Under the pieces are notes generated by a model that ran no database searches, was not told the origin of the DNA, and worked only from the letters and a program-made list of their open reading frames with translations. The position numbers were made by a program, and so were the translations under genes. A stretch of DNA of 11,452 bases. Source: Alphaproteobacteria bacterium. GTDB taxonomy: Bacteria > Pseudomonadota > Alphaproteobacteria > Micavibrionales > UBA2020. The stretch is from the NCBI GenBank assembly GCA_020853455.1, contig JADYYV010000291.1:1-11452 (forward strand), read 5' to 3'. Position 1 is the stretch's first letter, and every line of letters starts with the position of its first letter. Shown piece by piece: positions 1 to 5,722 of the stretch.

Positions 1-1828
1 CGGCATCCAGCTGCCCGCGCCTGCCCGCAAACGTCATCAGGTAATCGGCATTCAGGCTGTCGAGGCTGTAGGACTGCCATGCGGTGTTTTCCAGCCGCAC
101 CGGCACGATGGCCTTATCGCCCGCCTTGACCTCGACGCGGATGCGGTAACGCTCGCCGGAGACTTCGGTTGTTTTCGGATCCGGCGTGACCAATTGATAA
201 TCGTACATTTTCGGATGTTCGATCACGACCGTGCGCGCCTCTTTCGGCGGGGCTTTCACGGTATAAGTTGTTTCCGCGATATTCTTCACGGCGATGCGCA
301 GGATGCCGTTTTCAACGGCGATCTGGCCTTCGGTGGCATTCGATTTATCACTGCGGTCGATGGTGGTTTTGGAATCCAGCGCGTAAGACACCATACGCTT
401 GTCGCCCTGCGGCAGCACCGCCAGCTGCGCGTCGCCCACGAACGCCGTACCTTTCAACAGGTCGCTTTCTTCGTACAGCGTCAGCACGCCGGGCGGCAGG
501 CCGGTATCGCCGTCATTTTTAATTTCAACGGCGGCGAGCGGATGGGTGGGATGCGTTTCAGGCTGGTACAGCGACACACGCTCCATCGGCACTTCGCGGG
601 AAAGGAACGGCAGCATCATCGACTGCCCCGATTTCAAATCGAAACGGTCGGGGAAGCGGAACAGGACTTGCGTGGTTGCTTCCGAACTTTGCGCCGCATT
701 CGCGGTCTGCGCGATATTGGCGATCGAGCTTTCCATCGCAGGCGCCGCGGGTGCGGCCATCGGTGTCGAAGAAGCCATGTCCATCGCCATGATCGCACCG
801 CCAGCACCCCCGCGCGCGGCCATCGGCGCCATCTGCTTGCGCATCATGCCAAGGCGGCCTTTGGGCATATCTTCGCGCTCGAGCGTCGCGCCGTCTGCCA
901 TGCCCTCCATTTCGCCCGCGGTTGCGACCGCGCCCTGATCGACGCGCGGCATCACGCGGCCGAAAACCTGCACGGGGATTTCGGGGCGCTGCACGTAATA
1001 GGATTCATACAAACTCTGGCGGAAGGTGACGGGATTGCCGCTGACCAGCGTGAGATCGACCTTCTGCCAGTCGGACGCCGTCATGTTTTCGATGACCGCC
1101 CAGCCCTGCAGCATGCCTTTGGTCTGCCCCGCTTCGGGCACGACCAGGCGATAGGCGGTTTTCCAAAGCGGCGCATCGACCACGTATGACAGCGTGACAT
1201 CGCGGCTGCCCTCGCCCAGCAAATTGACGCTCAGCACGCGCCGCTCCGCCGTGCCGTTTTCGCGGATCGCGTCCAGCGCGCGGGCGACTTCGCCGCGGAT
1301 TTTTTCATCCGTGAACATCACGGATTCAAGATTTTCCAGCAGCGCCGATTTAATGCCGTCATCGGTCATGATGCTGATGCGGTTTTTGGTGGTGGTCTTG
1401 TCGTCGCCCAGCGCGACTTCTTCGGGTACGACCTGCAGCAGCTTGCCGGTTGCCTTTAATTCATCGCCCGTCACTTTCACGGTCGCGCCCTGATAGGCGT
1501 TCAGCAGGGCGGCGGGGTTCGACAGCTGTTCCTGCGTGAACGGCAGATCCTTGAACACCTGCGCGAGCGGCTGTTTGCCGGGCAGCGTGACACCGCCCAA
1601 ACGGCCGGATTTGTCGAACACGATCAGGCTTTTTAAAATGTCATCGACCTGTTCAAACCGCACGGGGAATTCCAGCTGCGCATTGCCATCGACCTTGGCC
1701 CTGTGTTCGAAATTCGCAAGACCGCTGGTGGAGAGGATCACGCTGTTGACGGGCATGTCTTCCGCAAAGGCGGCGGCTGTGCAGGTAAGAAGGCCGGCGA
1801 GCAGCACGGGCAGGGCAAATTTCTTCAT
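1..1828 (-). CDS. Secreted DUF4139 domain protein (C-terminus beyond window)
   Basis: Minus-strand frame open from ATG at 1828 to the left edge (609 codons, no stop), so the 3' end is missing. Residues 1-22 form a signal peptide (two lysines, hydrophobic core, AFA before Glu23), implying export to the periplasm or outer membrane. C16 is not in a good lipobox, so a lipoprotein is less likely. Residues about 243-287 carry the DUF4139 signature: W243, an IEN motif, LTLVSGNPVTF, a LY..YY stretch and RPEIPV. About residues 320-370 form a Met/Ala/Gly-rich, probably disordered linker, after which beta-rich sequence resumes. A ribosome site GAGGTG (plus 1833-1838) lies 4 nt before the ATG. DUF4139 proteins include MuiA-like mucoidy inhibitors, but their biochemical role is unknown and I assign none. 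It lies downstream of uppP on the same strand across an 83-bp gap, so read-through from uppP is possible. Family call firm, function open. Confidence 0.85.
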   Translation of the reverse strand, partial: MKKFALPVLLAGLLTCTAAAFAEDMPVNSVILSTSGLANFEHRAKVDGNAQLEFPVRFEQVDDILKSLIVFDKSGRLGGVTLPGKQPLAQVFKDLPFTQEQLSNPAALLNAYQGATVKVTGDELKATGKLLQVVPEEVALGDDKTTTKNRISIMTDDGIKSALLENLESVMFTDEKIRGEVARALDAIRENGTAERRVLSVNLLGEGSRDVTLSYVVDAPLWKTAYRLVVPEAGQTKGMLQGWAVIENMTASDWQKVDLTLVSGNPVTFRQSLYESYYVQRPEIPVQVFGRVMPRVDQGAVATAGEMEGMADGATLEREDMPKGRLGMMRKQMAPMAARGGAGGAIMAMDMASSTPMAAPAAPAMESSIANIAQTANAAQSSEATTQVLFRFPDRFDLKSGQSMMLPFLSREVPMERVSLYQPETHPTHPLAAVEIKNDGDTGLPPGVLTLYEESDLLKGTAFVGDAQLAVLPQGDKRMVSYALDSKTTIDRSDKSNATEGQIAVENGILRIAVKNIAETTYTVKAPPKEARTVVIEHPKMYDYQLVTPDPKTTEVSGERYRIRVEVKAGDKAIVPVRLENTAWQSYSLDSLNADYLMTFAGRRGQLDA

Positions 1829-1895
1829 GGAACACCTCGGATAAAAATGGGCTGTTACCGTCAGACGACGGCAGCCACGACTATCTTGGGCGATT

Positions 1896-1911
1896 GCGGT
1901 TAAAAAACCGC
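1896..1911 (-). terminator. Short hairpin right after uppP stop, possible weak terminator
   Basis: GCGGTT and AACCGC form a perfect 6-bp stem with a 4-nt loop, directly adjoining the uppP stop codon on the minus strand. The T residues are in the loop and no T-tract follows the stem in the minus direction, so it does not fit a standard intrinsic terminator. It may only stabilise the mRNA end or cause partial termination before the DUF4139 gene. Confidence 0.3.
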
Positions 1912-2700
1912 TTACAGCACGAAATAAAACAACAGGAAGGTGCCGAGCAGGATTCGGTAAACGACAAAGGGCATAAGTCCGAATTTTTTCAGCCACTTCA
2001 TCATGAAATGGATCGCGCAGAGGCCGGCCGCGAAGGCAAGGCCCACCGCAATCACGCTTTCGTGCAGCAGGCCGGGATTTTCGGATTTGAAAATTTCAAG
2101 GAAGCTCATCGCCCCTGCCGCCACCATGGCGGGGATGCCCAGCAGGAAGGAAAACCGCGCCGCATCGACGCGCTTGAAGCCCAGAAACCGCGCGGTCGTC
2201 ATGGTGATGCCCGAACGGCTGGTGCCGGGGATCAGCGCAACCGCCTGCGCCAATCCGATCAGCAGCGCCTGTTTCAGGGTGATGTCCTTGACCTCTTTCA
2301 CCTGCGGGAATTTGAAATCGGCAAAGCCCATCAAACCGCCGAAAATCAGGGTGGTGGCGGTAATGACCGTCACGCTGCGGATACCGTCCGGCAGCAGCAC
2401 ATGGATGAGCAGGCCGAAGGCCAGCGCCGGAATGGTCGCCAGCGCTATATATATGCCAAGGTTGCGGTTGAAGGTCGGTTTCCAGCGCAGAACATCGAAG
2501 GCAATCGCCCAGACATCGCGCCAGTAATAGACCAGAATGGCGCACAGCGTGCCCACATGCAGGGCGACGTCGATCAGGATGCCTTGATCCGCTTCCTTCA
2601 TAAACAACGGCGTGAGCGCCAGATGGGCGCTGGAGCTGACCGGCAGGAATTCGGTAAGCCCTTGAACAAGCGACAGAATGAAAAGATAGGTCAGCGTCAT
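1912..2700 (-). CDS. uppP: Undecaprenyl-diphosphatase UppP (BacA family)
   Basis: 262-aa integral inner-membrane protein, near the usual 265-275 aa. UppP removes a phosphate from undecaprenyl diphosphate to regenerate the lipid carrier for peptidoglycan and other wall polymers; extra copies give bacitracin resistance. The N-terminal motif QGLTEFLPVSSSAHL is at residues 13-27 with catalytic-type E17; the first acidic position of the E. coli motif is Gln13 here, a common variant. The second motif GTSRSG is at 159-164 (R162), followed by ARFSFLLGIP at 181-190. The rest is a series of hydrophobic helices ending in FLLFYFVL. The ATG at 2700 fits the family N-terminus, but its ribosome site is poor (AGGG almost touching the start). 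Stop is TAA. The gene is divergent from the 107-aa membrane protein gene and lies upstream of the DUF4139 gene. Confidence 0.95.
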   Translation of the reverse strand: MTLTYLFILSLVQGLTEFLPVSSSAHLALTPLFMKEADQGILIDVALHVGTLCAILVYYWRDVWAIAFDVLRWKPTFNRNLGIYIALATIPALAFGLLIHVLLPDGIRSVTVITATTLIFGGLMGFADFKFPQVKEVKDITLKQALLIGLAQAVALIPGTSRSGITMTTARFLGFKRVDAARFSFLLGIPAMVAAGAMSFLEIFKSENPGLLHESVIAVGLAFAAGLCAIHFMMKWLKKFGLMPFVVYRILLGTFLLFYFVL

Positions 2701-2739
2701 GCCCTGTTTTCGGCTTTTGGGATGGAACTTTCAAGCACT

Positions 2740-2758
2740 ATCATAGGTTTACATAATA
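2740..2758 (-). promoter_or_regulatory. Candidate uppP promoter -10 elements
   Basis: Two -10-like hexamers on the minus strand upstream of uppP: TATGAT (plus 2740-2745) and TATTAT preceded by TG (plus 2753-2758, extended -10 form). Neither has a convincing -35 at normal spacing. A promoter is expected here because uppP is divergently transcribed, but the exact site is uncertain. Confidence 0.3.
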
Positions 2759-2763
2759 ACAGC

Positions 2764-2791
2764 TTGTGCTTTCCTGAACGGGTGGTACAAT
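2764..2791 (+). promoter_or_regulatory. Sigma70-like promoter for the 107-aa membrane protein gene
   Basis: TTGTGC at 2764-2769 and TACAAT at 2786-2791 are separated by 16 bp, and the start codon follows at 2824. The predicted transcript start is near 2798, giving a leader of about 25 nt. It sits back to back with the presumed uppP promoter. Confidence 0.5.
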
Positions 2792-2823
2792 CGCGGCGGG
2801 ATTAACAATTCGGGTGGGAAGCC

Positions 2824-3147
2824 ATGGTTTCGAAAACCGGCATCATCGACTGCGCGAAGAAGAAAGTCGGCAAAACGGGGCTGATGCTCCGCTGCTCCGG
2901 CGCGCTTCTGACCGGCCTTGCGATTGTGACCGTGATTACCATGAGCCTTGTCGTGATGAGCGACGCCGAAGAAATGCCCACCAAGACCGCCTTCTACAAC
3001 ATCGAATTCCCCGAAGACGAAGCCGCCCTCGACAAACTCTCCGACCAGCTGGCCCGCCAGACCGAAGCCGACGAGCTGAACGAGATCGAGCCCGCAGCGG
3101 GCGATGTGACCAGCGAAGACGTCCCCCAGCCGCAACCGGCGGAATAA
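2824..3147 (+). CDS. Small single-pass membrane protein with acidic tail, unknown function
   Basis: 107 aa, not recognised as any family. Residues 1-25 are basic (eight Lys/Arg, with Cys10 and Cys24), 26-46 form one hydrophobic helix ending LVVMS, and 47-107 are strongly acidic and Pro/Gln-rich at the end. The charge pattern predicts an N-in, C-out inner-membrane protein with about 60 disordered residues in the periplasm. A GTGGGA stretch 4 nt before the ATG can serve as ribosome site, and a plausible promoter lies at 2764-2791. Codon choice matches the neighbours, with strong G/C at third positions, supporting a real gene. It is a lone plus-strand gene, divergent from uppP and convergent with the mreB-like gene, so context gives little clue. 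A regulator or accessory of an envelope complex is possible but unsupported. Confidence 0.7.
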   Translation: MVSKTGIIDCAKKKVGKTGLMLRCSGALLTGLAIVTVITMSLVVMSDAEEMPTKTAFYNIEFPEDEAALDKLSDQLARQTEADELNEIEPAAGDVTSEDVPQPQPAE

Positions 3148-3168
3148 TCGGAAAACCAAAACAAATCA

Positions 3169-3281
3169 CCACCCCGCCGAAGGGCGGGGTCCGGCCACGC
3201 GGCGTCTGCCGCGTATGAGCCAAATTGTTGAGTCATAAGACGCGCAGACGCGCTACCAGACCCCGCCCTTCGGCGGGGTGG
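3169..3281. repeat. Mirrored double-hairpin palindromic element (REP/BIME-like)
   Basis: The gap between two convergent genes is almost wholly one long imperfect inverted repeat. Outer left hairpin 3171-3190 is ACCCCGCC-GAAG-GGCGGGGT; outer right hairpin 3260-3279 is its exact reverse complement. Inside them lie a perfect 7-bp hairpin at 3197-3214 (ACGCGGC, loop GTCT) and a 4-bp hairpin at 3242-3253 (GCGC, loop AGAC, again the complement). The arms continue to TATGA (3214-3218) and TCATA (3233-3237), leaving a short unique centre, CCAAATTGT being its core. No T-tract follows either outer hairpin in its reading direction, so it is not a standard intrinsic terminator, though it may act as a bidirectional transcription or mRNA-decay barrier. 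It carries no transposase. Whether it recurs in the genome cannot be seen here. Confidence 0.75.
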
Positions 3282-3288
3282 CGAAATA

Positions 3289-3750
3289 TCAAATAGCTTT
3301 CAAATATTCTTCCAGCTGCTCGGGCGTGTAATTCACGACCGCAGGATCATCCAGTATCTTGATGCCCCGTAAGCCCGCCGACTGCGCCAGTTCCTGCAGC
3401 GCGCGTTTTTCGATGGCCGACAATCCGCCCGCCAGATTTTTCGTGACATGCAGTATGGCGGTGGGCGCGATGAAAGACCGCCCCGTGACCTGCTTCACCG
3501 CATATTTAAAAACGGCAGACGCGGAATCGAAATCATCGACCAGCACACGCGGATGCGTATCGAACGGCGCGACGCGCAAAGCGCCGGTTTCGGACACGGC
3601 GCGCGCCACATTTTCGCCGACGGCGACGATCAACTTTCGCCCGTTTGATTCCGAAACGGCAAGCAGCGCGGGTTCATCGAACACCGCGCCGCTGTCGAGG
3701 TTTTTGGCGTAAATCCTGCCTTCGGATATGCGGATATACAGCTTCGCCAA
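3289..3750 (-). CDS. MreB/actin-like half protein (first domain only, phosphate loop lost)
   Basis: About 153 aa, matching in order the N-terminal half of MreB, the actin homologue that guides cell-wall synthesis in rods. Seen: LYIRIS (4-9) and FDEPALLAV (24-32, compare LDEPSVVAI); VAVGENVARA (42-51); LVDDFDSASAVFKYAVKQV (70-88, compare the ADFE.TE.ML..FI.KV region); TAILHVT (97-103); SAIEKRALQELAQSAGLRG (111-129, compare VEKRA..E.A..AGAR); and ILDDPAVV (131-138, compare LIEEPMAAA). The DLGTAN phosphate-binding loop expected at the start is gone, and the protein stops where MreB domain II would begin, so ATP binding and filament formation like MreB are unlikely. Start chosen: TTG at 3750, 5 nt after the asd stop; no good ribosome site, so coupling to asd is inferred. 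A GTG at 3840 would overlap asd by 85 bp and add residues unlike MreB. No ATG exists at this end. Homology likely, role unknown. Confidence 0.65.
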   Translation of the reverse strand: MAKLYIRISEGRIYAKNLDSGAVFDEPALLAVSESNGRKLIVAVGENVARAVSETGALRVAPFDTHPRVLVDDFDSASAVFKYAVKQVTGRSFIAPTAILHVTKNLAGGLSAIEKRALQELAQSAGLRGIKILDDPAVVNYTPEQLEEYLKAI

Positions 3751-3755
3751 GATTT

Positions 3756-4775
3756 TTACAGGTATTTTTCCGACAGCACTTCCGCGATCTGCACCGCGTT
3801 GGTGGCGGCACCCTTGCGCAGGTTGTCGGCGACGACCCACAGGGTCAGGCCGTTTTTCACGGTCGGATCCTTGCGGATGCGGCTGACGAAAACATCGTCT
3901 TCGCCGGCGATTTCCACGGGGGTGACATACGCGCCTTCATCCGCGCCCGGATCGTCGATCACGGTGATGCCCTTGAATTTCTGCATCGCCTTGCGCGCCT
4001 GCGCCGCGGTGATGGGGTCCTTGAATTCGACGTTGACCACTTCGGAATGGCCGACAAAAACGGGTACGCGCACGCAGGTCGCATTCACCTCGATTTTCGG
4101 GTCGAGGATTTTTTTGGTCTCGACCACCATCTTCCATTCTTCCTTGGTGTAACCGTCCGGCATGAATTTATCGATCTGCGGGATCAGGTTGAAGGAAATC
4201 TGTTTCGAAAAAACCTCGCGCTTCGCCATGTCGCTGGAATACAGACCCTTGGTCTGGTTGAACAGCTCGTCCATCGCTTCCTTGCCGGCGCCGGAAACGG
4301 ACTGGTAGGTCGCCACAACGACGCGCTTGATGGTCGCAAGATCATGCAGCGGTTTCAACGCCACGACCATTTGAATGGTGGAGCAGTTGGGGTTCGCGAT
4401 GATGCCTTTTTTCTTGTAGCCCTTGATCGCTTCGGGGTTCACTTCCGGCACCACCAGCGGCACATCCTTGTCCATGCGGAAGAACGACGTGTTGTCGATC
4501 ACGACCGCGCCAGCCTTTGCAGCGCCGGGCGCGAAGGCTTCGGAAATCGACGAGCCTGCGGAGGACAGCACGATATCGGTGCCCTTGAAATTGTATTTGG
4601 CGAGGTCCTGCACCTTCAGCACGTTGTCTTCGCCGAACGACACTTGGGAACCTGCGGAGCGGGAGCTGGCAAGCGCGACGACTTCGGATACCGGGAATTC
4701 GCGGGTGGAGAGCACGTTCAGCATTTCGCGGCCGACATTGCCCGTGGCGCCGACGATGGCGACTTTGTACGACAT
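3756..4775 (-). CDS. asd: Aspartate-semialdehyde dehydrogenase
   Basis: 339 aa, normal for the family. It reduces L-aspartyl-4-phosphate to aspartate-semialdehyde with NADPH in the cytoplasm, the branch point to diaminopimelate/lysine, threonine and methionine. Seen: NADP-binding loop GATGNVGREML (9-19), SSAGSS (71-76), IDNTSFFRMD (93-102), VVPEVNPEAI (108-117), catalytic Cys131 in NPNCSTIQ (128-135), SVSGAGKEAMDEL (159-171), and the base region RVPVFVGHSE with R236 and H243. The ATG at 4775 has an AGAGGA ribosome site about 9 nt upstream. Stop TAA is followed at once by the MreB-like gene, and the membrane protein gene lies 45 bp upstream on the same strand, so the three are probably co-transcribed. 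All key residues are present. Confidence 0.97.
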   Translation of the reverse strand: MSYKVAIVGATGNVGREMLNVLSTREFPVSEVVALASSRSAGSQVSFGEDNVLKVQDLAKYNFKGTDIVLSSAGSSISEAFAPGAAKAGAVVIDNTSFFRMDKDVPLVVPEVNPEAIKGYKKKGIIANPNCSTIQMVVALKPLHDLATIKRVVVATYQSVSGAGKEAMDELFNQTKGLYSSDMAKREVFSKQISFNLIPQIDKFMPDGYTKEEWKMVVETKKILDPKIEVNATCVRVPVFVGHSEVVNVEFKDPITAAQARKAMQKFKGITVIDDPGADEGAYVTPVEIAGEDDVFVSRIRKDPTVKNGLTLWVVADNLRKGAATNAVQIAEVLSEKYL

Positions 4776-4820
4776 GGAATCACATCCTCTTTTTTAAGCG
4801 TTCTTTTGGCGGTTACTTTA

Positions 4821-5501
4821 TCACTTCGCCACAATCACATGGTAGTAAATATACAACGGCTCGCCCTTGGCGTTCTTGCCGTTTTGCACGCAGGCGGCGG
4901 GTTTCGGGTCGGGCGGGGTCAGCGCCGCGCGGGCGTTAAAGCTCCAGCCGTTATCGCCCGCGACCGCCTTGGATTTGCTCTTTTTCCCAAGATTTACAGT
5001 GGTTTTCTCGATGGCGGGGGTTTCGGGCAGCCCCAGCGCCTCGTTGATGTCTTCGCAGTCGGGCTGGCTGAGGCCGCTTAAATAGCCAAAGACATCCGCG
5101 CCGCCCGCAGCATCGGTGCCGATGCCGGAGACGAACCAGCCCGAACCATCCGCGCCGCGGCCGCGGAAATTCCATGTCGCGGCGATGCCGCTTGCGGCGG
5201 GCGGCGTTTCATAGGAAACCTTGTCGAACACGGCGTTCGTGCCGGTCGCGGTTTGCGCGAAATTCAGCTTCTCGACCGGTACGCCGGATTTCAGCATCAC
5301 GTTCACGGCGCGGCGCACGTCATCGGGGAATTTCACCAGCGCCTTGAACGCATCCTTGCGCTCCCCTGCCGCGCCGGTGTTCTGGATGATGGCGGTGTTG
5401 ATGACGATATAGGCCAGCAGGGCGAACAGGCTGGTTGCCAGAACGATCAGGAAGGCAGGAAAGAAGTTTCCGCCCCCGCTTTGCGTTTCTGCCGTCGCCA
5501 T
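4821..5501 (-). CDS. Membrane-anchored exported protein, possibly pilin-like
   Basis: 226 aa from ATG 5501, no family recognised with certainty. Residues 1-12 are polar (Gly-Gly-Gly-Asn before the helix), 13-35 are one hydrophobic helix (FPAFLIV...LLAYIVIN), and the rest is a soluble, presumably periplasmic domain. This domain has only two cysteines, C149 in QPDCEDINEALG and C204 in AACVQNG near the end; they could form one disulfide, as in the C-terminal loop of many type IV pilins. The N-terminal helix lacks the pilin Glu5 and a clear prepilin peptidase site, so the pilin idea is weak. Start: ATG 5501 has AAGGGG 8 nt upstream; ATGs at 5540 and 5546 are in frame with poorer sites and would add 13 or 15 residues. 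The frame stays open further upstream but that part precedes the predicted transcript start. It heads the minus-strand group with asd. Confidence 0.7.
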   Translation of the reverse strand: MATAETQSGGGNFFPAFLIVLATSLFALLAYIVINTAIIQNTGAAGERKDAFKALVKFPDDVRRAVNVMLKSGVPVEKLNFAQTATGTNAVFDKVSYETPPAASGIAATWNFRGRGADGSGWFVSGIGTDAAGGADVFGYLSGLSQPDCEDINEALGLPETPAIEKTTVNLGKKSKSKAVAGDNGWSFNARAALTPPDPKPAACVQNGKNAKGEPLYIYYHVIVAK

Positions 5502-5612
5502 GCGCGCTGCCCCTTGGTAAAAACCATTCTTATCAGGCATTTCCATGCCGGAATCGCCCCCCAACTCTACAATGCAGCCTCCCTCCTGCCAAATCTTTTG
5601 TGGCACTGCACC

Positions 5613-5642
5613 ATTATATGAAAATTCATGTGCGGCTGTTAA
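5613..5642 (-). promoter_or_regulatory. Strong sigma70-like promoter for the membrane protein-asd group
   Basis: On the minus strand the -35 is TTAACA (plus 5637-5642, 5 of 6 consensus) and the -10 is a perfect TATAAT (plus 5613-5618), with an 18-bp spacer. Transcription should begin near 5606. A small palindrome ATGAA-AA-TTCAT at 5618-5629 lies in the spacer and could be an operator, though this is only a positional hint. Confidence 0.6.
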
Positions 5643-5651
5643 AATAAATAT

Positions 5652-5675
5652 CCCCCGCCTGCTTGGTTTCGGGGG
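5652..5675 (+). other. GC hairpin upstream of the CoA-transferase gene
   Basis: CCCCCG (5652-5657) and CGGGGG (5670-5675) can form a 6-bp all-GC stem with a 12-nt loop. It lies in the 217-bp divergent region between 5501 and 5719, between the minus-strand promoter and the CoA-transferase ribosome site. If transcription of the plus-strand genes starts to its left it would sit in the leader RNA. I could not place a convincing plus-strand promoter in this region. Confidence 0.25.
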
Positions 5676-5698
5676 CGGAATCGCGATATTGTCAGCCC

Positions 5699-5722
5699 AT
5701 GCAACAGGGACAGCCGAAATGA
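5699..5722 (+). other. Seven-codon leader reading frame overlapping the CoA-transferase start
   Basis: ATG at 5699 opens a frame encoding MQQGQPK whose TGA (5720-5722) overlaps the downstream ATG (5719-5721) as ATGA. It contains the CAGGGA ribosome site used by the next gene and has no clear ribosome site of its own. It could couple translation, or be chance. Confidence 0.2.

Noticed and set aside
194..1189. 331-codon open frame on the plus strand opposite the DUF4139 gene
   Set aside because: Its product is rich in Arg and His with no domain pattern, as expected from the reverse of a GC-rich gene; the minus frame has a signal peptide and clear DUF4139 motifs.
1894..2805. 303-codon plus-strand open frame opposite uppP
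   Set aside because: Gln/Arg/His-rich low-complexity product on the reverse of a conserved membrane protein gene; it also crosses the divergent promoter region.
3171..3190. Outer hairpin as an ordinary rho-independent terminator of the 107-aa gene
   Set aside because: The stem is followed by CCGGCC rather than a T-tract, and the same hairpin recurs inverted as part of a larger palindrome, so a plain terminator call is not supported.
3169..3281. CRISPR repeat or phage attachment site
   Set aside because: Only two inverted copies with no regular spacers, and no integrase, cas gene or tRNA nearby.
3289..3840. Longer version of the MreB-like gene starting at GTG 3840
   Set aside because: The extra 30 residues overlap asd by 85 bp, are Arg/Gln-rich shadow sequence and do not align with MreB; TTG at 3750 fits better.
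3645..5081. 478-codon plus-strand open frame across asd and part of the membrane protein gene
   Set aside because: It is antisense to a fully conserved asd, spans two unrelated genes, and has His/Arg-rich, motif-free sequence.
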